Assembly: GCA_015956445.1 (NCBI GenBank)
Contig: WIUZ02000010.1
Span: forward strand, 186,001 to 250,000
DNA: 64,000 nt
DNA from: Thelephora terrestris
Lineage: Eukaryota; Basidiomycota; Agaricomycetes; Thelephorales; Thelephoraceae
Direction: 5' to 3'
Below the pieces are notes generated by a model. The model saw only the letters and a list, made by a program, of their open reading frames with translations, searched no databases and had not been told where the DNA came from. The position numbers were made by a program, and so were the translations under genes. Shown one piece after another: positions 11,563 through 23,100 of this stretch (position 1 is the first letter of the stretch; every line of letters starts with the position of its first letter).

Positions 11563-14205
11563 TCAAACGAGTAACGTTTTGGCGCCTTCCTCCCACACCT
11601 CCATCGGAACTTTTCCAATGCCTCGACATGCTGGACAACTGACAACCTCGTACTCCTCGTCACTCCCCTGAGAGGGCCGAACCTTTTCTCCCCACCCTGC
11701 GCAACGATCTGCACTGACGAGGCAAGCAGGATGGAAAAGATGTCCACAGACGGCCTCATCTCCACCATACTTCAGAATTTCAACTCTTTTTACGGACGGT
11801 GAGTTGGGATCGTTGAACACCTCGGGAAAAGGGTCTTCGTCGGAAGGGCCAATACCACAGCTGGTGTCATCGCACCTCAGGCCAGCTTTACGTTCCCTTG
11901 CTTCGACGCGTTGCCTCAAGGTAGGACCAGGAGCAGGAGGTGGCGCCCATTCTCGAGGGCCTTGCGTTTCGTGATTCACCCCACCAGAGCCAGGGTTCAG
12001 ACCCGGACCCGTTTGCTGCCCGGCCCCCGTCCCTCGTCCACCTCCAGCGAAGAATCGCAACAACGCCGCGGCTTGATCCCGTACTGCCTGAGAGATCCTT
12101 TCGGGGTCCAAGCCTTGGTCAGTAGGTACGTGGAGGGTGAAATCAATAGCAACACCCGGGGCGTGGAAGTGCGCGTGGCCAACTCCACCGCGAAGGAAGT
12201 CAGCCTCAGGATGAGGCCCGTTACCGTGGTCGTGGGGAGCGTTCCCGGCGGTGGGATGTGTGCCGTGAGTAGGATGTCCTGGAGGGGGAGGAGGGCCGAA
12301 GACCGGGGGCTGGGGTTCGAATCCAAACCCAAAGATTGGAGGGGGGATGTCGGGTCTATTATTGCGAGCCTCATTCCAAGTGTCTCCAGGTGGTGGTTGT
12401 GCGGCGAAGAGATCTTGAAAGAAGATGGGGGGCTCGGCATGAATGTGAGCTTGGGGTTGGTTATCACGTTCGGCACCGTTTAGAGGGGGTGGGTGCTCGT
12501 GATCATGTCCTTGGTGTGCTGTGGGAGGTAGAGGGGGAGAATTGGCAGTGGCAGTGGCAGGTGTAGGCATGGATTGTGGCTGGAGATTATCGGGCGGATT
12601 TGTAGTGGCGGTAGTGGGTGCAGGACGTGGCCTCCTTGAAGGGGGAGTGTAAGTCAAGTTTCTTGGGTCAATGTCAAACCTGCAAGTAGGACAGGTCGTG
12701 TGCTTGGGTTTCGAGAACCACGGTATTAAACAAGAGGCGTGAAAGACATGAGAGCAAGGGAGACAGATAATTGCGGCAGAGGTGTCATCATCGGGTGCAG
12801 GGTCTGAAACAGCAAGGTTGGAGCCAGATCCCTCAGTGGAATGCCCAGACTCGAGAGGCGTTGTAGATTCTGGTTGGAGTTTCGCATCCTGAGGAGGTTC
12901 TTCAGACAACAGGCTGTCCCAGCAGATTGCACAACCAGGTGCCTCAGTTCCTGTCGAATCTTCATGTGCACCAGGAACACCATCAACCCTGGTCATCCTC
13001 TTCACCAGCCCTATCGGAACACGTTCTAAACCTTTGACAAGTTTCTCGGCACGCTCAGGGTCTTCCTTTTCTTCGGGTGGCTCCCCGCCAAGCATCGCAC
13101 GAAGCAACTCAGCCCACGCCGGAGCGCCACGGCCAGGTTCGGGTCCACCTCCGTTTGCAGGATCTGGCTGTGGGCCTGGGCCCGGAGTGGCGAAGAAAGG
13201 AGGTAGCGTTCCTATACCACCGACAACAAAGTCGACGAAAGGTGGAGCTTGGCCTGTATCGCCTGGTTGCCCGTGTGGGTCGAGGTTTTCGCCCTGCGGG
13301 TCTCGAGGCTGAGTGGGCTGAGGGAACTGGCGGTGAGGCGCGGAGCCAAATTGACCGAAGAGTGCCGTGAAAGCTTCTGGAGGGATAGGAATAGGTCGAG
13401 CTGTTCCATCCATCCCCACGACGAAAGTTTGAGCATGGAACCGCGGCTCCCGAGCATCCTGCTGCGGGTTCTCAAGGGGATTTCGTTGTGGCAACGGCGG
13501 TTGTGTTTGCTGTGCGTCTGGATTGGTAGGGGCAGAATCCCCGCGAGCGTTAGCATTTGTTGCATGTCTAGACGGAATACCGGGGTTGGGGAAAGGGTTA
13601 AACAATCGATTTGGGGTCCTTGCGGTACCAAGACCAAAGTCCCAGGGCAGTGGATTCGAAAATGGTTGAGGCGCTCCCATTCCGTCATGCAAAGGTGGTG
13701 GTGGGGCTGGATTGGGAGTGGGGTTCGATTGTGAGGGTAGTGGCCCCGCCTCGTCTTCCACACGAGCGCGGCGATCAGCGGCCTGGGACCGGTCCACCGG
13801 CGCCGTCGGGTGTGGAGGTACTTGGTTATCATCGTCAACCCAGGTGTCGTCGTGATCGTCCGGAACAATGTCCATCTCGACATCTCGGGCGTCTTGGCTG
13901 CTATCTGAGTCAGAAGAGCCATCCGATAACAAGTCTGGCATCGAGGAGTCGGAGCGGGTGTCTGACATGTCGTGAGCCGGAACATGAGTGGGAGGAAGGG
14001 CTGCCTCCGGAGGGTTTATGGGAGATGGTTCTGTAGTGTGGATTTGGGCATTTATGAGCGCAAGCCACGAAATATGGGAGAGGAACTGACCGTCATGTTG
14101 ATTCGCCGTGGCACGCTGTGATTGCCTCGCGGCTCGTCCCCACAGGAAGGCCCGTATGGAATGCGGCAGAAATCTGTGGTTGGAAGAGCGGTTATTGTTG
14201 CTCAT
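11563..14205 (-). CDS. RING-type E3 ubiquitin ligase-like protein, Pro-rich
   Basis: Single open frame of 880 residues. Residues 1-400 are low-complexity (Pro/Gln/Asn/Asp-rich). A RING-H2-like finger spans about residues 420-510: CAICWDSL, a Ser/Pro-rich insertion of about 45 residues, then CLPCSHVFHASCLIPWF and CPTCRFDID. A second Cys/His cluster at the C-terminus (about 778-865) has CDDTSCGIG, CGHLFHPACL and CPACRGIGK, which looks like a further RING-like module. The region between is again Pro/His/Gly-rich. Ubiquitin-ligase activity is expected from the RING; substrate and pathway are unknown. The gene could have additional 5' exons, but the ATG at 14205 is followed by an open frame without need of splicing. 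Confidence 0.78.
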   Translation of the reverse strand: MSNNNRSSNHRFLPHSIRAFLWGRAARQSQRATANQHDGQFLSHISWLALINAQIHTTEPSPINPPEAALPPTHVPAHDMSDTRSDSSMPDLLSDGSSDSDSSQDARDVEMDIVPDDHDDTWVDDDNQVPPHPTAPVDRSQAADRRARVEDEAGPLPSQSNPTPNPAPPPPLHDGMGAPQPFSNPLPWDFGLGTARTPNRLFNPFPNPGIPSRHATNANARGDSAPTNPDAQQTQPPLPQRNPLENPQQDAREPRFHAQTFVVGMDGTARPIPIPPEAFTALFGQFGSAPHRQFPQPTQPRDPQGENLDPHGQPGDTGQAPPFVDFVVGGIGTLPPFFATPGPGPQPDPANGGGPEPGRGAPAWAELLRAMLGGEPPEEKEDPERAEKLVKGLERVPIGLVKRMTRVDGVPGAHEDSTGTEAPGCAICWDSLLSEEPPQDAKLQPESTTPLESGHSTEGSGSNLAVSDPAPDDDTSAAIICLPCSHVFHASCLIPWFSKPKHTTCPTCRFDIDPRNLTYTPPSRRPRPAPTTATTNPPDNLQPQSMPTPATATANSPPLPPTAHQGHDHEHPPPLNGAERDNQPQAHIHAEPPIFFQDLFAAQPPPGDTWNEARNNRPDIPPPIFGFGFEPQPPVFGPPPPPGHPTHGTHPTAGNAPHDHGNGPHPEADFLRGGVGHAHFHAPGVAIDFTLHVPTDQGLDPERISQAVRDQAAALLRFFAGGGRGTGAGQQTGPGLNPGSGGVNHETQGPREWAPPPAPGPTLRQRVEARERKAGLRCDDTSCGIGPSDEDPFPEVFNDPNSPSVKRVEILKYGGDEAVCGHLFHPACLVSADRCAGWGEKVRPSQGSDEEYEVVSCPACRGIGKVPMEVWEEGAKTLLV

Positions 14206-14511
14206 AGCGGTTGGGGAGAAAGAGGTCGTGGGAGTGGCCGAGGTTCAGTGGCTTGGACGTTGACCACCAGGGGTTGTTTAGTCAGAGTGGGGTCCGTTCG
14301 ATCACTGACGCGAATGTTCTAGCACTTCCTCGGCCATCCTCGACAACTGAAATCCAAGATCGAAATCGTCCAAAGTTCGAAAGTCTAGATACATGGTGTA
14401 CATAGGGGGTAGTGGGGTGTGATACAAGCAAGTCGTAAAGATGTCGTTACGATGTCCAAGAATAGATGGAGGGGAATACATACAAATAAATACGCCATAA
14501 GGTTAGGCCAG
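14206..14511. other. Intergenic between RING gene and secreted-protein gene
   Basis: 306 bp: 5' flank of the RING gene and 3' flank of the next gene on the same strand. Nothing else is recognised. Confidence 0.45.
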
Positions 14512-15528
14512 TTAAAGTCTATGAATGGTGAGAATGGCAACTATACCGTCCTGTGCTATGCCGTGGTTTATGCCTGGATGACAAGGATGTGAGACATCGT
14601 CCGGTGCGGACGACAAGGGCTGTGGTGGGGCCTGCTTACCATCACTTCCAGGCTCAAGCAAACCCTCGCGCCATTCAACGTCGGCTTTCCACCACATGCC
14701 TTTCGAGTAACTGCCCGCAGTAGCCTTCTCGACGAACCAATCTCTACCAATGTTGTATCCGTTCGGCACGATCATATGTTTCTTCGCAGTTGGTTCCTCT
14801 TTCGACGCACTGGAGCAACCAAATTTCAGATTTGGGTCATTGTACCGCCCCAAGATAAACGCAAAACACACCCCAAAAACCACGCACCGCTGTTGGCGAG
14901 GGTGCCATTCTGCTTCCAGGCACGAAAGTGGTGTCCACCTATAGGGGGAGTTGAATCCGGTTCCGGTGAAGGAGACGTTTGGCCATGCTGCGCACCTGCG
15001 AAACTTTCCCAGCAGGTCCCCATTACTGGGAAGTAGTATTGCCTCGCTAAGAGCTGCTGCATCTTCTTTCCATCGCCGTCTCCAAGATCTGCGCCGTGCT
15101 TGTTACCCAAGTGGATGCCTAAACACTCTTCGGAGTACCCGATCGACCTGCCGATCGCAGTGTCAATCGGACCAGCAAGCGCATTGTTGAAGAAAGACAG
15201 ACTTGGAATACTCCTGAAATCCTTCGTCGGTGAGGACATAGGGGTCAGAAAGGGAGGTGATAATGATGTTCAAAGGCTCGCCGCGGTATGGAGGCTTGTG
15301 GTCGGTGTACTGCACCCGAAAGAACAGCGGTGAATGTCATTCAGATCATGTCAACGCATTGGAACACGGACTCACATCGAGGAACCTTCCGCCATTGATG
15401 CGGGGGTCGTACCAGCCCTGGTATTCGGACGAGGTCTTGTCTGTAAGGAATGTCTGTGTATCGCTGGTAGCTGGGTATGCCATCACCGGAACGAAGGTAC
15501 AGAATAGCAAAAATAACGTTCTGGGCAT
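14512..15528 (-). CDS. Secreted protein of unknown function
   Basis: Five exons (15528-15376, 15309-15203, 15147-14996, 14938-14872, 14809-14512) sum to 258 codons plus stop. The N-terminus is a clear signal peptide (MPRTLFLLFCTFVPVMAYP) with likely cleavage after residue 17. The mature part contains GEPLNIIITSLSDPYVLTDE, a GHHFRAWKQNGT stretch with an Asn-X-Thr site, GAWFLGASKEEP, and a C-terminal NGYNIGRDWFVEKATAG followed by MWWKADVEWREGLLEPG. The whole reads like a conserved basidiomycete secreted or vacuolar family without a known activity; I cannot assign an enzyme class. Several Cys could form disulphides. It is transcribed divergently from AVL9 with 174 bp between starts. Confidence 0.78.
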
Positions 15529-15702
15529 CTTTCAAAAGGCGGAAATTTGGAGAAAAAGAAAGAAAAAGAAAAAGAATGAAGGCCAACGGAGAGGCCAAGA
15601 GAGGGGGAGAAAGAGACAACGGCCGAGATCGACGAAACAAGGTGTTTGTGAACGGCCATCACCATCATCACTTCTGCCTTGCAGGGATACCGCTGGGATA
15701 TC
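15529..15702. promoter_or_regulatory. Shared divergent promoter, secreted protein/AVL9
   Basis: 174 bp between divergent start codons. Contains a strongly A-rich purine tract (about 15548-15580) on the + strand. No specific factor site can be named. Confidence 0.45.
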
Positions 15703-18700
15703 ATGACCGATGGAAGATTTTCCCTCTCGAAGAACCCTGTGACCGAGAACCCAAATCCTCTCGCAGACGACGACGAATTCTTCGACGACAATGATACCGC
15801 TTCCCAGAGGTCCATCTCACTCTCTTCAACTCCATCGTCACCAAAGCCAGAACCAGATGCTTTTGCCCCGTTACCCATGTCACCAACCTCCCCTCAGGCC
15901 TTCTTGCGTACTCTGGAGCAGGACACCCAGGACGATACTCTTGAGCCAGACCCTCCAAGCGCATATAGTCCCGACACAGCATCTCAGCAGAATCAACAAC
16001 GCGTCCAATCCTTAACTCCTGCTCTCGAATCCGCGTTCGTTGGACAATCTTCACACTTGTACCCGCCCACTCCGGTTGGTATCCGTGGAGACAGAGACTC
16101 TGTCGCCTCATTTGCCACAGGTTCATCAACCTCGAAGAAGGCGGAGAGGGAATCTATGCTTTTGACCCCATCAGATGGTCCTCTTATCCTTGGGATCGCT
16201 CTAGTGGACTTCAATCACATCGTTGGTCCTAAAATAGATTTCTACGAAGGGGAAATATTTGAGGACGAAGAGATCGCCAAAATTCTCCCATTCCTTGCTT
16301 TGCCCGATGGAGCTCACATGGTAATCAATTCCTTCATCGCGAATTCATGGCGCTCTTGTACCGAATGCTTAACTAAAGTGTTCTCCCGCTTAGTCTGTTG
16401 AGGACTATACGTACTTCCACGTTGTTCCATCATCGCCGAATCCAATCACAGTGTTTGGAATATCGCAAGTCCAGTTTGACCCTTCTCCCTCTCGCTCAAT
16501 CCCTAACTCCAGATCAGGTGTCACCGTCAGATAGCAGCATCGTTGCTCCTCGTGAAAGATGCTGATGTCACACGATCAACAGTCCAGAAGTCTGTGGTCG
16601 TGCTGGCTTCAAAACCACTGTTCGGGCCCATTCGGTATGCTCATGCTTATTGATGGCTCCGGATAACCGAGGTTGAATATATCCCAAGAGATCGCCTAGG
16701 AGTCGTTACTCTGGCGTTGTTTGAGCAAAGGTTGGCGGCCTGAATTCTGTACATGGTGTACTCACTCATGCGACTGCGCGCAGAGATTTTACTAATCTTC
16801 AGATCCTGACGGACCTTTACGAGTCCCTCGAGTTATCGCTGAAAGGCCACCTCACGACAAGCGGACTTTACATGGGTGCGTGTCTGGTTTGGGCCTGGGG
16901 TTCCTGACTAACTGCGTCTCACCCACAGGCACGAGTCTGTAAGCATTTTCTTTTGGGTAGCCCTCTTTTTCCCCGGCTGAACCTCAGGTGGCGTGTCTTT
17001 ACAGTCGAGACTTGGTGCACGTCTTCCGCCAGCGGACGCTGATTCTCCTAAAGGCGCTGATGCTGCAAAAGAGGGTGAGATTTACGCTTGAAGGGACGAG
17101 TGCAGTCCACCGATATCCTGGTCTAGATTATGTTCTTCGGGCACCCGCTGGAGCGATTATGCACTTACCAGTATTCTCTTGTCACGTTGATGCCAGGTGG
17201 AGCTCCTTCCCTCAAATCTTCACCATTCGAGACTGAATTTTAGCGTAGGGCTGTTACAACATCTCGAGGATTGTGGTTCTCCGCCGCTTGCAACCCGTGC
17301 CCTTGCCCTCACGCGGCCAAGTTCTTTAAAAACCTCGAGTCACATGAGTATGATGACGTATCTAGGTTTGCCCTTGGATTTATTCGGAAAGGTCGGTAAG
17401 GGCCAGAGTTGTCCAGATGTAGCTCATTCACTCCTCGATCCGCCTGTAGGACGCTTTCTTCCAACCGTACCTTCCTTTACAACAGTTGGATATGGTCACG
17501 GAGACTAAGAGCTGGTTGTGCGGAACTACGAACTCGATCGTGGCGGAACAAAAAGAGATTGACCTCTTTGTAGATGTGAGTCTGGCTGACCAGACTGCGA
17601 CCCTCGAGTTTCAAGATTTAACCTTCACCGAATTCGGATATAGACCGAGACCGGGACTGTCGAATTCCGAGATCCTAAGCTGGAAAAGTCTGCTGGTCTG
17701 ACCGCTGCGGACAGGAAATGGATGGATGACATCATCAAAGACGTGAACGAAGGATGGGATGAGGAGGGGAAGAGGACCCACTTCAGAGGAAGTGACGATT
17801 ATCTCCGGCAGAAGGTGAGCGAAGTTGCATGCGACCGTTCCTGTCTTTAACTTTGAATAAAGTTCGAGGAGTACATTACCGGGGCTCTTGCGTCTATCAA
17901 ACATGCGGACTTTGTTGCGAAGGGCAAAGCAAACGACGTGGTCATCACCGAAGGCGAGTCGGATCTGCGCCTTGACGGTGCGGCACAACTCAGAACCTCC
18001 ATTCATTTCGTGGCACAGGTGGTGAAAGTCACTCAATCGAGGATTATAACCCGTTGTGGATATCAGAATTTCGACGAACAGATGCATACGAAGTATGGGA
18101 GCGTGTGACTGATCCGCTTCTCTTCGATATTGCTGAGCCACGGTGGGGGGAAATTTCCCGCTTCATATTTGGTGCTGGTGAGATGGAAGCTGACCTTTTC
18201 GATTGTACGATCCTACCTGCAGGCATCCGTGTGCAGGGATGACATCTGTGGTGACAGACATCGGTTTGCGTCTTCAGGAAGGTGTCCAAGACCTTAAAAT
18301 CGGTCAGCAACTCGCCCCAACACGCGAAGCTATCTCGAAGACTCTTGCAACTGGTTCGACAAATTTCTTCAAGGCTGTTGAGGGCGTCAAAGGACGTTGG
18401 ATGGCTCGCTCGCCAAGCTCGACGCCTGCCACTCCACCCGACTCCGGGCGCGGCACCCCCGTCGATCTGGGGAAAGATGCCGACACGTTTTCGATCAGGA
18501 GTTCTATCAGTACGAAGAGCGCTCCTGCGATCCAACAAACGCAATCACCATCACCAAACATGAACTCTCCTGGGGTCGCCGCATCGGAATTTGCGCAGCG
18601 GGCGACGAGCACGTTGAGCGGATGGGGAAGCGGGATCGGGTCGTTTATTTCGAATAAGACGAGTAAGTTCTCACTTGGGGCTGGGATCATTTCAACGCCC

Positions 18701-18847
18701 ACCTCTGTGACATCCACCCTGGCGTCCAAGATAGATGAGCCGGATGATATTTCTGAGCAGTTCATCCCGAGGGATTTGGACGCTGAGAGGGAGAAAGCGG
18801 AAAAGGAGAGAGCAGAGAAGTTTGCTGCTGGTCAGCAAGAGACATAG
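15703..18847 (+). CDS. AVL9: Late secretory pathway protein AVL9 (DENN-type)
   Basis: AVL9 is a DENN-superfamily protein acting in late exocytic transport. Exon 1 (15703-16320) gives a Ser/Pro-rich lead and then the AVL9 signature, ILGIALVDFNHIVGPKIDF followed by DEEIAKILPFLALPDGAHM. Later exons carry SVEDYTYFHVVPSSPNPITV, ADVTRSTVQKSVVVLASKP, then RDRLGVVTLALFEQRDFT, DLYESLELSLKGHLTTSG, SRDLVHVFRQRTLILLKALM and, near 17500-17710, SWLCGTTNSIV plus ADRKWMDDIIKDVNEG. The C-terminal part (from about 18240) is Ser/Thr-rich with a charged end and stops at 18847. About ten short introns lie between 16321 and 18240; several joins (for example near 16468-16510) were not fixed. The start ATG at 15703 precedes the only long open lead. 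Confidence 0.88.
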
Positions 18848-19557
18848 CCTTGATGGATACCCGTACAATCGATCCGGGGTCCATGATTTATCTTATTTTG
18901 CTATCCTCGACCATGATACTGCTTATTCTGTTTAGAAGTTGACTCTCTGCAGCGATAGGACAGTATCCCTGTTTTTTGACGATGTTGACGTCCGCTTTCT
19001 TAATTATTTTGACTGAGTTTGAAGCCAACATCCCTTGCAACGGGGCCATCACTGCGACCGTTCCGAAATTCCACTGCGCCTCAGGGGTCTGACACCACGC
19101 CGACCTGTACGTACGGTAGGCAGGATGGCCAATCAACGTGTCCGTGGCTCTCCATGTATACGGGCTTGTGGAACTCAGCAAGTACTCGAAAAGACAACCG
19201 CCGCCCTGATATACACAGAAGTTTCCTCGCAGTATCGTCTGGGATCTCACCCGTATCATTAATGACCACCCCCACCATTGTCTGCGAACCGTGTCGCAAA
19301 TTAGAGTTAAAAGTGGCCATGTGGGGTGAAATCATTTCACCGGCTGCCATTCTCCTCGCTGCTTGCGATTGTGGAACGTGCTTGCAGTGGTTGGTAAATT
19401 CCAGCCGGCCCACAATCGACTGAGTTTGACTTATTTCGAGGGCGTTTTTTTATGCTGGTCTCGCACGGTCAGGAAAATGTCGTTGTGTGTATACATTTCG
19501 TATTTCGTAACAAGATACATTTATTTACTTCGCTCGTGAAGCCCTCCCCACCAACAC
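18848..19557. other. Intergenic, AVL9 to CipC-like gene
   Basis: 710 bp between convergent stop codons. Open frames at about 18888-19423 occur on both strands but lack recognisable motifs. Confidence 0.45.
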
Positions 19558-20113
19558 TCAATTGAAGCTACCGCTGCTGCCCAAAGCTTTCTCCGCTTTT
19601 TTGTTGGCTGCATATAGAAGGTTCGCGCGAACGGTTAATTAGCACAACGATGGTTGAAGTAGAAGGGACAAACCTTCGTGCTTGGCTTTCTCTTTGTCGA
19701 AGGCATTAAGCTACATAGAAGCGTGTGAACTGGAAGCGCCATTGCGACGAGATCTTCGTGACGTACCCCCCTGGTTTCGATTTCCCTATCGATGAAAGCG
19801 CCAGAAAATCCAGCGCTACGGAGGAACACAGGTCAACATGGTGTCGTAGCGTTGATGGTTGGTAGAGCTACTCACAGGAGCTCCTTTGCCTTGGCGTGGC
19901 TTGGAGGTTTGCCGTTCTTGGCTACGTGCTTCTCGTATTCATGAGCGGCAGCAAAGGCAGCGGCTCCGCTCATAAGCTCATGAGAGAGATCGGCTTTATG
20001 TTTCGTGACCTAGAAGAACGTTGTCAAAGGGGAAAGCAAACTCTAGGATCGAGAGAGGAAGTTACAGATTCGTGGGCCAAGGATTCTTCGGAGTCGTGGT
20101 GGAACAAACCCAT
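19558..20113 (-). CDS. CipC-like stress/antibiotic-response protein (DUF3759)
   Basis: Small gene that only appears after splicing. Five exons (20113-20066, 20009-19876, 19815-19767, 19710-19674, 19607-19558) sum exactly to 105 codons plus stop. The product starts MGLFHHDSEESLAHES and continues with the family core: KADLSHELMSGAAAFAAAHE, NGKPPSHAKAKELLAGFSGA, then FIDREIETRGLNAFDKEKAK and an Ala/Lys-rich end. These match the CipC/DUF3759 family, small cytosolic helical proteins induced by concanamycin and other stresses in fungi. The molecular function is not known. Every intron is GT-AG and 56-66 nt. Confidence 0.86.
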
Positions 20114-23100
20114 GATGACAGATGTTGCAGAAGATGGTTTAGTGTAATAAAATTTGCTTGATGAAGGACGTGGTCGGGGTGAAGGAAAGAAGTGAGACCT
20201 GAGGGGGTACCTGTTATATGGAATGAGCTGAAACACTGGACGTCATACAGCGGAAGGCTTACCGCATGACTTACACCTACCCCTCGTCATCGGAGCGATT
20301 TCCGCATGACTGACGCAGAAAGGTGTATGGAACGGATGGGGGGCTCCTCTAGGCTCCCGCGGGGTATCGTGGTTATTATTGGCATGGGTTGCAGGATTGG
20401 CCCGGATCCATTCCGTTCGATCATTCTACTTGCTTCCGGTTCTGGATACCCCTTTTCTCATATAACCTTCTCGCCTCCAGTCCCATCTCACTGGAGAAGC
20501 AGGCGTTGCAGAAATAAGGAATATAAGTCCTCCTTCGGCGGAGCCTGTGGTGCAACTGGATACTTACCCTCAGCAACGCCACAAGTACTGTATTTGCAAA
20601 GCCGCCTCCAGAACCCTGGGTAGGATCATGAGGGGCTCTGACATTGAGCCGTTCGGCAAGTTCTCAGGTCTCGTGCCGGGGACAGGGGAGGGTTTTCCAC
20701 CCCGCTCGAACCCCGCTTGTGCTGCACGCTCTGGTATAACAGCGTCTCCAACGGTCGTTGATCGAAATGACCACTGTGATGACTACTGTGTCTTACAGCC
20801 GCGGGTGTCATTTCGATAGACGCGTTTGGCCCCAAATTTTGGTTTACATACCTGGTATTGGGGCCCAACACCCTGGCATCGCAGTACCACCCAGTTCGTT
20901 CATTGCAGCCTTCAGCAGGCCGAAAATACACTGAATGATGTGTTGTGGTTCTTCTGGTCGGGGACTTGAAATGGGAGTGAGTTTCGCAGAGGCCTAGGAT
21001 TTTATCAGGGCGGCATTGGGCGGTCGACGTCGACATGGCGTGTCTAGCCCTGGTGTCGTGCGTCACGCCGCAATGCCGAGCCCCAATAGCATCAAAGGTA
21101 AGTAAACAAAAGATTGGGGCCTTTTCTATGAAGAACGCGTCTATGGAAATGAAGCCCGCTGAAAAGCTCTCACGCGTTGCGCTACAATAAGGGTTAGTGC
21201 ATAGTGTTCCGCATCGTGTGGGGAACTTTCATTGGGGCAATGGGAGAGGAGAGGAAAAGGGGCCATCGCCATCACGTCATTCCGAAGAGAGGGGCACCTC
21301 GAGGCTCGAGCGCTCCCTTACTGGCCTTGACGCAAGCCCGGCCCGGCGAAGCCGGAGGTGTCCGATCATCGATCGGACCGGCTGCAGGCCGAAGCTCACC
21401 GAGAGGAGTGTTTGGAACAAACTTTTGCCTCTCATAGAGGATAATCGCGAATCGAGAAAATTCATGACCGTGCCTTGCAGAGAGGCTTGTAAGTAGAGCG
21501 TGTCTCTCAGCCGGATTGGCACCTCGGAATGGCGGTCGTTCATTGCGGGGATAACTTGAGAGCCGCCTGTTCGATATCAGCGATATTCTGCATCCGGATT
21601 GCATCGCGGGTGTACCAGAACCCCTACACACCGGTACCGAACGACCACACCTCCGATTTCTCCCAGTCCTCAGTGTTTTTGAGCAATTTCATGCCACCCA
21701 AGAGCCCTCTTTGGAGGCTGTGCGCCCATCGAAATCAGGTTCCCAAAACCGGTAGTGACAGGATGAACGGTCTTGCCCCTCCTGTGAGCCTAATGCATGC
21801 CAACTTTTAGGCTGAAATCCAGCCTCGAATTCAGAGGCGAGGAGGACGCGATTTAGAAGGGGACGATACCTAGGGGGACGACGCCTCTGAATAGCCAACT
21901 GTGATGTGCCGACCGTTTGGTCCCTATCCTCAAGATGGTTCACCAAAGGGCAAACTCAAACCCGCGCACAATCAGCTGCCGTGATCTCAGGAGAGGCTAG
22001 TCCCTCCCAATGAACTTCGCGAGGCGCCAGGCACACGAACCGGATGGGGTAATCAGAGGCTCCACTATCCATTTGGATACGATGTTCGCAATCGCATCGT
22101 CATCTCGCAGTCGCTTGCAAACGCGGTGTTATACATCGACTCGTGGTGCCATGTGTGGGTCAGGCACAGACGATCTAGGAGTCAACCCCAATAGCCGTAT
22201 AAAGAGGTCCCGGTGGGGCGATTCCACATTGCCTGAATCTCCTAGTAGAGCGGAGCACAACTGGTGGGTAGGCTAATGAAGTCAGACACATGGGTCGGCG
22301 TTCCCATGAGAAAAGAGTCTCCGGAAATCGGCTGAGGCGCTCGCCATATTGTAGATCAGGTGTAATTTCCAGAATCCTTTGAGATAGGATAGTTCCCGAA
22401 AATTCACTAGGGGGCAGCATCGTAGGTCAGCACAATGGAACCTTGGCAAAATCGCCACCCACGACTTATCTACGGCCGAGAATGACTGCTCTTCAACACG
22501 CTTACCCAGATGAATACACCATTAAAGGAGATGACAGCATTGATGACGAGGCGGGGTGCTCGTTTCGTTGGTTTCGGGAAGAGCTAGATCGGTGACCGAG
22601 GTTGAATCTACTCGACACAACTAAGTCTGACATCCACAGCGTGTGGGCTGGGGCTCCGTTCAAAAAGAGATAGTTCCAGGACACGCCTTGCAATTTTGGC
22701 TAGTACAAACGCAAGATTCCCTGTAACTCGCGGTCAGGCCCGGAGAGGGAGAGAAACCATGTTGGATAGAATTCCTGGACGCGCACCCCTTAGATTAAAG
22801 TCGGACACTTGCGTTAATACGAAGGTTGGCACTTCCACATAGGTAGGCAAGGTGGTTCGTTCCAGGATACAGGCTCTTGTAGGGATCGAAGCACGCCTTG
22901 AAGGTGGAGGCATTGAAATCGAAAGTAGCTTCAACGTCGACGCCGTCGCCAAACCATCGATTTGAGCCTGCCAGACGTATTGCAGAGCCAGTAGTCTCGG
23001 GGCGGTAATGCCTCGAACTTGTATCCAAGACAGGCAGCGCGCGTTCCCCGTGTTCCGGTATCGACGGGCTGATCAGTCCCTTATGGGTATAGGATACCGC

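Noticed and set aside
13034-13734. Plus-strand frames opposite the RING gene
   Set aside because: Antisense shadows of its Pro-rich low-complexity region.
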